Shown here: positions 1-6,067 of the stretch, in pieces
How the letters are laid out: each line of letters starts with the position of its first letter
How positions within the stretch are numbered: the first letter of the stretch is position 1
Assembly: GCA_002386045.1 (NCBI GenBank)
Contig: DGEQ01000145.1
Coordinates: 13,108-23,631 of the forward strand
Source: Hungateiclostridiaceae bacterium UBA3922
GTDB taxonomy: Bacteria; Bacillota; Clostridia; Acetivibrionales; DTU013
Direction: 5' to 3'
Length of the DNA stretch: 10,524 nt
The notes under the pieces: generated by a model
Seen by the model: the letters and a program-made list of their open reading frames with translations, nothing else
Databases searched by the model: none
What the model was told of the DNA's origin: nothing
Position numbers and translations under genes: made by a program

Positions 1-95
1 TGCCCGGCACAAACCGGCTGCACCATTGAACAGGCTGTTTAGCGCAAACCGATCACACTGTGGAGGCAGGCTGCCGGGCAATAACCGGATGCACC
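1..95. repeat. Short inverted and direct repeats upstream of manA
   Basis: The segment before manA shows a 9-bp perfect inverted repeat (TGCCCGGCA at 1-9, TGCCGGGCA at 72-80). It also has a near-identical direct repeat, AACCGG(C/A)TGCACC, at 12-24 and 83-95. No gene is recognised in 1-163. The reading frame of manA stays open back to position 26, but that extension does not resemble the enzyme family. The repeats may be remnants of a larger intergenic repeat or part of a leader; the start of the window cuts off the context. Confidence 0.3.
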
Positions 96-163
96 CCCGG
101 GATGGGCTGCTCCCCGCGGACATATCATCCCATGGAAACCGAAAGATCCGGGAGGCAGGAACC

Positions 164-1225
164 ATGTACTACCCGCTGAAATTCAGGCCATTGTACAAGG
201 ATTATATATGGGGCGGCAGGAACCTGGCGTCGCTGGGCAAGACCCTGCCTGCTGCGGGCAGGGTGGCCGAGAGCTGGGAAATAGCATGCCATGAAAACGG
301 CTCAAGTATCGTGGCAAACGGGGAATACGAGGGGATCCCTCTTCCCGGGCTGATAAAAATGCTCGGCAGGAAGCTGATCGGCGAGGCGCTGCCGCAGCAG
401 GACATCGACAGGTTCCCGCTGCTGGTGAAGTTCATCGATGCCGAGGAGAACCTGTCCGTCCAGGTACACCCCGATGACGAATTCGCTAACGCGAACGAGT
501 ACGGCGAATACGGGAAAACCGAGATGTGGTATGTAATCAGCGCAAAGCCCGGCGCAAGGCTTGTGCACGGCGTCGTGCCCGGCACTTCCCGCGAAAGCTT
601 CGCCGGGGCGATAGCCAGTAACGACGTGGAACGCTTCCTCAATACGATCGAGGTTTCCGCCGGCGATGTCTTTTATATCCCGGCAGGCACGGTCCACGCG
701 ATAGGCAGGGGCATCATCATAGCGGAGATCCAGCAGAATTCCGATACGACCTACAGGGTATATGACTACGGACGTACCGGAAGGGAACTGCATATAGAGA
801 AGGCTCTTGAAGTGATAAACTTCGACCCGGCCGACGCCGGGAAAAAGTACACCGGCATAACTCTCCCGCTTTCCTCCGGCGGAACGCGCAGGATAGTGAC
901 CGCGAACCGCTACTTCTGTACGGAGATATACGATATCGAAGGTTCGGCCGATGAAGTCGCCGACGGCAGCCGGTTCCACATCTACGTGTTCGTATCGGGA
1001 ACAGGCGCCATTGGATGGGAAGGCGGCCGCCTGCCGGTCAGGGCGGGCGAGTCCGTGCTGATACCCGCCGCCATGGGCAAATACACCCTGGAAGGCAATC
1101 TGACCGCACTCAAAACCTACAGGCCCGATCCCGCAAAGGACGTCCTCCGGCCGCTCCTGGACGCAGGGTTTTCCGAGGAGTTGATCTTCTCCGAAATTGC
1201 AGGCCTCGTGGATGCTTTAAACTAG
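164..1225 (+). CDS. manA: Mannose-6-phosphate isomerase, class I
   Basis: This enzyme interconverts mannose 6-phosphate and fructose 6-phosphate in the cytoplasm, linking mannose use and GDP-mannose supply to glycolysis. The 353-residue product is a cupin metalloenzyme of the short Firmicutes type. N-terminal family signatures are YKDYIWGG (11-18) and ESWEI (36-40). The expected zinc ligands are visible as Q100 and H102 in SVQVHPDD, E120 in KTEMWYVI and H178 in PAGTVHAIG. The conserved DTTYRVYDYGR stretch lies at 194-204. The start at 164 is preferred because GGGAGG at 150-155 lies 8 bases upstream and the family begins here. The frame is open back to 26, but those 46 residues are unlike the family. 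No operon partner is visible: the next gene downstream is on the other strand, and a MITE-like repeat begins 3 bases after the stop codon. Confidence 0.93.
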   Translation: MYYPLKFRPLYKDYIWGGRNLASLGKTLPAAGRVAESWEIACHENGSSIVANGEYEGIPLPGLIKMLGRKLIGEALPQQDIDRFPLLVKFIDAEENLSVQVHPDDEFANANEYGEYGKTEMWYVISAKPGARLVHGVVPGTSRESFAGAIASNDVERFLNTIEVSAGDVFYIPAGTVHAIGRGIIIAEIQQNSDTTYRVYDYGRTGRELHIEKALEVINFDPADAGKKYTGITLPLSSGGTRRIVTANRYFCTEIYDIEGSADEVADGSRFHIYVFVSGTGAIGWEGGRLPVRAGESVLIPAAMGKYTLEGNLTALKTYRPDPAKDVLRPLLDAGFSEELIFSEIAGLVDALN

Positions 1226-1228
1226 AGG

Positions 1229-1397
1229 TGGGTGTTCAAAATTCTAAGTATTGCACATTGCGATCCAGGAAGCGTTGAAAACCGTCCATAACCAGGTTGT
1301 CATAAAGTGCAATTTCCTTGGATTATGGAAACTTATCCTTAGGCAAATACCAGGTGTACCCTGGCATTAACACATTATCTCAAATTTTGAACACCCA
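1229..1397. mobile_element. MITE-like element with 15-bp terminal inverted repeats
   Basis: A 169-bp non-coding segment is bounded by perfect 15-bp inverted repeats: TGGGTGTTCAAAATT at 1229-1243 and its reverse complement at 1383-1397. Smaller dyads lie inside, such as ATTGCAC with GTGCAAT and CCAGG with CCTGG. It encodes no transposase. Size, termini and position (3 bases after the manA stop codon) fit a miniature inverted-repeat element or the collapsed remnant of an insertion sequence. No clean target-site duplication is visible, and I cannot assign an IS family. The alternative is a long-range stem at the end of the manA transcript, but a loop of about 140 bases makes a simple terminator unlikely. 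Confidence 0.5.
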
Positions 1398-1426
1398 GCC
1401 CTAAAACTCCGCCCAGTCCAAAAGGT

Positions 1427-1490
1427 TCTCTTGTAAAAATGCTCTCTCGTAAAAAGATTTTCTTGTAACAAGGTTCTCTTGAGAAAAGGA
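1427..1490. repeat. Fourfold imperfect 16-bp tandem repeat
   Basis: Four consecutive 16-base units can be aligned without gaps at 1427, 1443, 1459 and 1475. They follow a pattern like TCTCTTGTAAAAAGGT. The bases just before the first unit (AAAAGGT, 1420-1426) match the end of a further partial copy. The period is not a multiple of three and no supported gene covers the segment, so it is most likely a non-coding minisatellite. It lies between the MITE-like element and the end of the opposite-strand operon. Confidence 0.6.
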
Positions 1491-1492
1491 AA

Positions 1493-1516
1493 CCGCCCTG
1501 CATTTTCGCAGAGCGG
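1493..1516 (-). terminator. Weak hairpin, possible terminator of the GGGtGRT operon
   Basis: CCGCCCTGC (1493-1501) and GCAGAGCGG (1508-1516) can form a 9-bp stem with one mismatched position and a 6-base loop. Read on the minus strand it is followed by a pyrimidine run (TTTCCTTTTCTC), which resembles a poor intrinsic terminator. It lies about 210 bases beyond the stop codon at 1728, so the link to that operon is tentative. Confidence 0.3.
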
Positions 1517-1558
1517 CCACATAACTTGCTTATCCCCGGACGATCCAGGTATCGTGTC

Positions 1559-1721
1559 TCGGCCGGGCCGGTCCTCACACTCGTCCAGGGCGGGCATCAA
1601 TCCCCTCCAGGACGGCTGCCGCGTTCGTCTGAGTTGGCCGCCACGCTTGTCCGGACCAGTCATCACGCTGGTACAACGTAACTGCCACTCTCGGCCGGGC
1701 TGGCCGTCACGCTTGCCGGGG
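1559..1721. repeat. Degenerate GC-rich dispersed repeats
   Basis: Similar GC-rich words recur between the 16-bp repeats and the end of the GGGtGRT gene. The segment from 1559 to about 1589 and that at 1691-1721 both begin TCGGCCGGGC and then diverge. TGGCCGCCACGCTTGTCCGG (1635-1654) and TGGCCGTCACGCTTGCCGG (1701-1719) differ by one substitution and one indel. A weaker copy, TCATCACGCTGGTAC, lies between them. No gene is recognised here. The repeats could be a decayed tandem array or leftovers of a lost coding region. Confidence 0.4.
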
Positions 1722-1727
1722 CGGCTG

Positions 1728-2729
1728 TTACCTGTTCATTGCTTCTTCGATAGCGACAGCCACGGATACGGTCGCGCCGACCATCGGGTTGTTGCCCATG
1801 CCGATGAGCCCCATCATCTCAACGTGGGCAGGTACAGATGAGGATCCTGCGAACTGGGCGTCGGAATGCATCCTGCCCATCGTGTCGGTCATGCCGTAGG
1901 AAGCCGGGCCTGCTGCCATGTTGTCCGGATGCAGCGTCCTTCCTGTGCCTCCGCCGGAAGCGACCGAGAAGTACTTCCTGCCGAGTTCATTGCATTCCTT
2001 CTTGTAAGTGCCTGCCACGGGATGCTGGAACCTGGTCGGGTTGGTGGAGTTGCCGGTGATGGAGATATCTACCTTTTCATGGTGCATGATCGCAACTCCT
2101 TCGCGGACGTCATCGGCACCGTAGCACCTTACCTTAGCCCTTTCGCCCTTCGAGTAGGGGATCTCCCTGACTATCTCCAGCTTGCCGGTGCTGTAATCGA
2201 ATTTGGTCTGCACGTATGTAAAGCCGTTGATCCTCGAGATTATCTGCGCGGCGTCCTTCCCAAGGCCGTTGAGTATTACCCTGAGGGGCTCCTTCCTTAC
2301 CTTGTTGGCTGATTTGGCGATGCCTATCGCGCCCTCTGCGGCAGCAAAGGACTCATGTCCTGCCAGGAACGCAAAGCACTTCGTCTCTTCACGCAGCAGC
2401 ATGGCTCCGAGCCTTCCGTGGCCGAGACCGACCTTTCTTTCATCGGCGACCGAGCCTGGGATGCAGAATGACTGGAGTCCTTCACCTATGGCTTCCGCAG
2501 CATCGGCAGCCTTTTTGCATCCTTTCTTTATCGCTATGGCAGCACCGACCGTGTATGCCCAGCACGCATTCTCAAAGCAGATGGGCTGGATCCCCTTTAC
2601 GATGCCGTGTACATCTATGCCTTTTTCCTCGCATATCTTCCTGGCTTCTTCGACCGAAGCTATGCCGTACTCGTTCAGCACAGCATTGATCTGATCTATC
2701 CTTCTTTCATAACCTTCAAACAATGCCAT
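1728..2729 (-). CDS. GGGtGRT family protein
   Basis: This is a member of the conserved bacterial family named for its GGGtGRT motif; the biochemical function is not known to me. The product is 333 residues from the preferred start. The motif SVASGGGTGRT ends at residue 265 and is followed by a conserved C-terminal block (PASYGMTDTMGRMHSDAQF, then MGNNPMVGATVSVAVAIEEA). There are eight cysteines, and glycine-rich stretches such as VGLGHGRLGAMLL. I see no signal peptide or obvious membrane segment. Two in-frame ATGs compete. The one at 2735 leaves only 3 bases after the GGAGG core, while the one at 2729 leaves about 9 and gives the family-like N-terminus MALFEGYERR, so I chose 2729. The gene follows the NifU-like gene in the same direction with a gap of about 20 bases, so the two are almost certainly one operon, and a role in Fe-S or metallocofactor biology is inferred from that pairing alone. 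Confidence 0.85.
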   Translation of the reverse strand: MALFEGYERRIDQINAVLNEYGIASVEEARKICEEKGIDVHGIVKGIQPICFENACWAYTVGAAIAIKKGCKKAADAAEAIGEGLQSFCIPGSVADERKVGLGHGRLGAMLLREETKCFAFLAGHESFAAAEGAIGIAKSANKVRKEPLRVILNGLGKDAAQIISRINGFTYVQTKFDYSTGKLEIVREIPYSKGERAKVRCYGADDVREGVAIMHHEKVDISITGNSTNPTRFQHPVAGTYKKECNELGRKYFSVASGGGTGRTLHPDNMAAGPASYGMTDTMGRMHSDAQFAGSSSVPAHVEMMGLIGMGNNPMVGATVSVAVAIEEAMNR

Positions 2730-2748
2730 GTCCATGACCCTCCCCCGT

Positions 2749-3441
2749 TTATTCTTCTCTCGGATCGATGAATCTCACGCCTTCATCGAACCTGCCGTAC
2801 CTGTTGGTTGCCTTCTTCATGGCCTCATTGGCGTCCGTGCCTTTCCTGATCATTTCCATCATCCTGCCGAGGTGTACGAACTCATAGCCAATGATTTCAT
2901 CGTTCTCGTCGAGTGCGAGACGGGTCACGTAGCCTTCGGCCATTTCAAGATACCTGGGTCCCTTGGCCAGCGTTCCGTACATGGTTCCCACCTGGCTCCT
3001 CAGGCCCTTCCCGAGATCCTCGAGAGCCGCACCCACAGGGAGTCCTCCTTCGGAGAAGGCAGTCTGGCTCCTGCCGTAAGCTATCTGGAGGAACAGTTCC
3101 CTCATGGCCGTGTTGATGGCGTCACAGACCAGGTCCGTGTTCAGCGCCTCAAGGATGGTCTTGCCAGGCAGTATCTCCGCCGCCATTGCAGCCGAATGCG
3201 TCATGCCGGAGCATCCGACCGTTTCCACCAGCGCTTCCTGGATTATCCCGTCCTTGACGTTCAACGTGAGCTTGCAGGTGCCCTGCTGAGGTGCGCACCA
3301 GCCTACACCGTGCGTAAGGCCGGAAATGTCCCTGATCTCTTTAGCCTGTACCCATTTCCCTTCCTGGGGGATCGGCGCCGGGCCATGGTTCGGTCCCTTT
3401 GCGACACATGTCATTCTTTCAACCTCATGTGAGTAAATCAT
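2749..3441 (-). CDS. NifU/IscU-like iron-sulfur cluster assembly scaffold protein
   Basis: The product (230 residues) is a divergent NifU N-terminal/IscU-type protein, expected to hold or transfer iron-sulfur clusters in the cytoplasm. The recognisable core is VETVGCSGMTHSAAMAAEIL followed by PGKTILEAL at residues 72-100, close to the central segment of IscU proteins. Candidate cluster-ligand cysteines are C49, C56, C77 and C106, with C12 near the N-terminus. It is longer than classical IscU (about 130 residues); the extra C-terminal part (130-230) is not recognised. The start at 3441 has AAAGGGG about 8 bases upstream. The frame is open to 3729, but that extension is read from the 20-bp repeat array and is rejected. 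It is the first gene of a two-gene operon with the GGGtGRT protein, a pairing I recall from other clostridia. Functional assignment to a known Fe-S pathway remains inference. Confidence 0.8.
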   Translation of the reverse strand: MIYSHEVERMTCVAKGPNHGPAPIPQEGKWVQAKEIRDISGLTHGVGWCAPQQGTCKLTLNVKDGIIQEALVETVGCSGMTHSAAMAAEILPGKTILEALNTDLVCDAINTAMRELFLQIAYGRSQTAFSEGGLPVGAALEDLGKGLRSQVGTMYGTLAKGPRYLEMAEGYVTRLALDENDEIIGYEFVHLGRMMEMIRKGTDANEAMKKATNRYGRFDEGVRFIDPREE

Positions 3442-3530
3442 TCTATGACCCCTTTCATATTTGGTTTTATCCGTTTTGTAACAGCCGGTCGTCCGGTGCC
3501 GCGGCAGGCCTGGCATCGATTTCCGCGCCG

Positions 3531-3725
3531 CCGGGACTGATAACCCGATGCCGGATATCATGCCGCCGCAGCAGATAATGTCATACCGGAAATGATATCT
3601 TGTCACCGGGACTGATATCGTCATACCGGAAATGATATCACGTTGCCGGGACTGATATCGCTTTGGCGATACTGATATCGCGATACCGGAACTGATATCG
3701 TGATGCCGGAACTGCCGGGTATCTG
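3531..3725. repeat. 20-bp tandem repeat array with in-register GATATC sites
   Basis: The array consists of units of the form CCGG(A/G)A(A/C)TGATATCGT followed by a variable end. Units start at 3586, 3606, 3626, 3646, 3666, 3686 and 3706 with an exact 20-base period. Another 20-base unit lies at 3531-3550, and an irregular 35-base one at 3551-3585. GATATC occurs at 3594, 3614, 3634, 3654, 3674 and 3694, and again at 3554 in the same register. The first half alternates between GGAAAT and GGGACT, giving a higher-order 40-base period. It lies between the divergent NifU-like operon and glgB, about 90 bases upstream of the former. It lacks repeat-spacer architecture and so is not a CRISPR. It may be a minisatellite or a multi-site protein-binding region. 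Confidence 0.75.
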
Positions 3726-3774
3726 ACACCGGTCCTTCCGTAGCTGCCAGGTTCTTCAGCAGTGTGTGAAAAGA

Positions 3775-3850
3775 TTGGCAAGCATGCCATGTCTTATTTT
3801 ACTACAATATTGCCCGGATGTATATGTTAATTTTTTATCATATACATAAT
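3775..3850 (+). promoter_or_regulatory. AT-rich stretch, likely glgB promoter region
   Basis: After the GC-rich repeat array the sequence becomes strongly AT-rich (about 3791-3850) before the glgB leader. Candidate elements are TTGGCA (3775-3780), TACAAT (3803-3808), TATCAT (3836-3841) and CATAAT (3845-3850), but no pair has canonical 17-base spacing. A perfect TATAAT at 3932-3937 lies inside the possible leader ORF and lacks a matching -35 box. A promoter in this interval is plausible from composition and position; the exact boxes are not resolved. Confidence 0.3.
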
Positions 3851-3882
3851 GCGTCAGCTCCCTGCCCCGTAAGATCGATCCT

Positions 3883-3921
3883 TGGTACTGAAATGAGCAG
3901 TTCCCGGGAGGAAAAGTACCA
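3883..3921 (+). promoter_or_regulatory. Nested hairpin covering the leader-ORF ribosome binding site
   Basis: TGGTACT (3883-3889) pairs with AGTACCA (3915-3921), and within the loop TTCC (3901-3904) pairs with GGAA (3910-3913). In RNA this would bury the GGGAGGA ribosome binding site and the first base of the small ORF starting at 3921. It could act as a structured leader element for glgB. The outer stem is only 7 bp with a long loop, so the fold is uncertain. Confidence 0.3.
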
Positions 3922-3986
3922 TGAATAGTAGTATAATGTTGGTGACAGCATGTAAGGCAAACGGCGGGATGGTCATGCGGACATGA
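3921..3986 (+). CDS. Possible 21-residue leader peptide upstream of glgB
   Basis: A short ORF begins with ATG at 3921, preceded by GGGAGGA with 8-base spacing, one of the best-formed ribosome binding sites in the window. It encodes MNSSIMLVTACKANGGMVMRT and ends with TGA, 30 bases before the glgB start. The peptide has no recognisable domain, no run of a single amino acid that would suggest classical attenuation, and no clear membrane segment. It may be a regulatory leader peptide or a chance ORF; the strong site and its place in the glgB leader are the only support. Confidence 0.3.
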   Translation: MNSSIMLVTACKANGGMVMRT

Positions 3987-4016
3987 TAAAAACGAGCCAC
4001 AGGGAGAATATGCGGC

Positions 4017-5945
4017 ATGGGTGTACAGATAAACATTCATGAAGGCATGGATGTTTCGGCGGCTTTCATCACGGATTACGACCTTTACCTGTTCAATGAA
4101 GGCAGCCACCAGAAAATATATGAAAAGCTCGGCGCTCACCCGATGACGGTGAACGGCCGGGAAGGCACGCATTTCGCAGTCTGGGCTCCCAACGCGAAAA
4201 GCGTCAGCGTGGTCTGCAATTACAACCACTGGGACGGGCGGGCCAACCCGCTGAAACCCATGGGAAACTCGGGAGTGTGGGCCGGTTTCATTTCCGGTAT
4301 CCGTCCGGGTGAAGTATACAAGTACGAAATCCGGACGCAATCGGACGAAATCTTCCTGAAAGCCGATCCTTACGCTTTTTACAGTAAACTCCGGCCGGGC
4401 ACGGCTTCGATCGTCTGTGAACTCGACTCTTATGAATGGCACGACGCCGAGTGGATCAAAGCCAGGGATGTCGGCGACACGTTCGACAAACCGGTTTCAA
4501 TATATGAAGTGCATCTCGGTTCATGGGCGCGCGCGGACGGCAACCGCTTCCTGACGTACAGGGAGTTCGCCGACAGGCTGGTGTCATATGTTAAGGATAT
4601 GGGTTATACACACATAGAACTGCTGCCGGTATCCGAGCATCCCCTCGATGATTCGTGGGGATACCAGGTCACCGGTTATTATTCTGTCACCAGCCGTTAC
4701 GGACGGCCCGAGGATTTCATGTATTTCGTGGACCGGTGCCACCAGGAAGGGATCGGCGTGATAATCGACTGGGTGCCTGCCCATTTCCCTAAGGACGCCC
4801 ACGGGCTTGCCAGGTTCGACGGCACGGCGCTGTATGAGCACCTGGATCCGCGCCTGGGCGAGCACCCCGACTGGGGCACTTACATATTCAACTACGCCCG
4901 CAACGAGGTCAGGAGCTTCCTCATCTCCAACGCGGTATTCTGGTTCGACAGGTACCATATCGACGGCATCAGGGTGGATGCCGTGGCTTCCATGCTTTAC
5001 CTGGACTACGGGAGGAAAGACGGCGAATGGATACCCAATGAATACGGCGGGAAGGAGAACCTCGCAGCCGTCAGTTTCCTGAAGCAGCTCAATTCGGCGG
5101 TATTCAGCCATTTCCCGGGAATAATGATGATCGCAGAGGAATCCACCTCGTGGCCGATGGTGACGAAACCGGCACATACCGGCGGTCTCGGGTTCTCATA
5201 CAAATGGAACATGGGCTGGATGAACGACTACCTCAGGTACGTAAGCATGGACCCGGTCTACAGGAAGTACCACCATGAACTGCTCACGTTCTCGATAATG
5301 TACGCGATGAGCGAAAACTTCATACTGGTGCTGTCCCACGACGAGGTAGTGCACGGCAAGCGCTCGATGGTCGGCAAGATGCCCGGTGACTATTGGCAGA
5401 AGTTCGCAGGGCTGAGGGTGGCTTACGGCTATATGTTCGGCCACCCGGGGAAGAAGCTCATGTTCATGGGAGACGAGTTCGGCCAGTTTATCGAGTGGAA
5501 TTTCAACCAGAGCCTCGACTGGCACCTGCTTGATTACGATATGCACCGCAGGCTCAGGGATTTCGTGCGCGACCTTAACAGGCTGTACAGGACGGAAAAG
5601 GCGATGCACGAGATCGATTTCAGCTATGACGGGTTCGAGTGGATCAACTGCAATGACCGGGACAACAGTATCGTGTCCTTCATGCGAAAAGGCTCAAAGC
5701 CGGAGGATACGCTTGTATTCGTGTGCAACTTCACGCCTGTTGTCCGCAGCAGTTACAGGATAGGCGTTCCTTATAATACCTTCTACAGGGAAATACTCAA
5801 CAGCGACTCTGAAATATATGGCGGGAGCAACGCCGGGAACCTCGGAGGCGTTCAGGCAAAAGAAGAAGGGCATGACGGCCGGCCCTGTTCCATCGATATA
5901 TGCGTGCCCCCGCTGGCAGTGGTGATACTCAAGCCGGAGATGTAA
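4017..5945 (+). CDS. glgB: 1,4-alpha-glucan branching enzyme
   Basis: GlgB cuts an alpha-1,4-glucan chain and rejoins the fragment through an alpha-1,6 bond, making branches in glycogen. The 642-residue product is a complete GH13 enzyme. An N-terminal CBM48 domain (about 30-125; HFAVWAPNAKSVSVVCNYN) precedes the catalytic barrel. Catalytic signatures are EVHLGSW (164-170), DGIRVDAVASMLY with nucleophile D321, MMIAEESTSWP with acid/base E374, and LSHDEVVHGKRSM with the third carboxylate D442. A C-terminal beta domain ends the protein. ITDYDLYLFNEG (18-29) matches the start of Firmicutes GlgB. The start at 4017 has AGGGAG 10 bases upstream; a second in-frame ATG (residue 11), preceded by GAAGG, is a possible alternative. 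No other glycogen gene (glgC, glgD, glgA, glgP) is adjacent, so it appears to be a stand-alone copy here. It is convergent with the response regulator gene. Confidence 0.96.
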   Translation: MGVQINIHEGMDVSAAFITDYDLYLFNEGSHQKIYEKLGAHPMTVNGREGTHFAVWAPNAKSVSVVCNYNHWDGRANPLKPMGNSGVWAGFISGIRPGEVYKYEIRTQSDEIFLKADPYAFYSKLRPGTASIVCELDSYEWHDAEWIKARDVGDTFDKPVSIYEVHLGSWARADGNRFLTYREFADRLVSYVKDMGYTHIELLPVSEHPLDDSWGYQVTGYYSVTSRYGRPEDFMYFVDRCHQEGIGVIIDWVPAHFPKDAHGLARFDGTALYEHLDPRLGEHPDWGTYIFNYARNEVRSFLISNAVFWFDRYHIDGIRVDAVASMLYLDYGRKDGEWIPNEYGGKENLAAVSFLKQLNSAVFSHFPGIMMIAEESTSWPMVTKPAHTGGLGFSYKWNMGWMNDYLRYVSMDPVYRKYHHELLTFSIMYAMSENFILVLSHDEVVHGKRSMVGKMPGDYWQKFAGLRVAYGYMFGHPGKKLMFMGDEFGQFIEWNFNQSLDWHLLDYDMHRRLRDFVRDLNRLYRTEKAMHEIDFSYDGFEWINCNDRDNSIVSFMRKGSKPEDTLVFVCNFTPVVRSSYRIGVPYNTFYREILNSDSEIYGGSNAGNLGGVQAKEEGHDGRPCSIDICVPPLAVVILKPEM

Positions 5946-5948
5946 ATG

Positions 5949-5975
5949 AGACCGGAAATGCGCATAGCATGGTCT
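5949..5975 (+). terminator. Weak hairpin after glgB
   Basis: AGACC (5949-5953) and GGTCT (5971-5975) enclose a second pair, ATGC (5958-5961) with GCAT (5967-5970), giving a hairpin with a 4-base bulge just after the glgB stop codon. It has no T-run behind it, so it is at best a poor intrinsic terminator. The rest of the 122-base convergent gap to the response regulator shows nothing stronger on either strand. Confidence 0.2.
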
Positions 5976-6067
5976 TAACAATACAGGGAATGAAACGATC
6001 CGAACCGCCATCTGGCCCATCCCTGGGATAGCGGCCGATCCGTCCGTGGCATCTGTTCCCGTCCTCG

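Noticed and set aside
26..163. N-terminal extension of ManA by 46 residues
   Set aside because: It has no family similarity, and a clear GGGAGG site sits in front of the ATG at 164 where the family sequence begins.
302..979. Long antisense ORF across manA, and similar long ORFs opposite glgB, floA and the kinase gene
   Set aside because: These are shadows of GC-rich coding sequence in other frames; their translations lack family features, while the overlapping genes are clear.
1367..1666. Minus-strand ORF of 99 codons downstream of the GGGtGRT gene
   Set aside because: It runs through the 16-bp tandem repeat and the end of the MITE-like element, has no recognisable domain and no convincing start.
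3531..3725. CRISPR array
   Set aside because: Units are contiguous 20-mers without unique spacers, and no cas genes are present in the window.
3442..3729. N-terminal extension of the NifU-like protein by 96 residues
   Set aside because: The extension is translated from the 20-bp repeat array and does not resemble the family. A good AAAGGGG site precedes the internal ATG at 3441.
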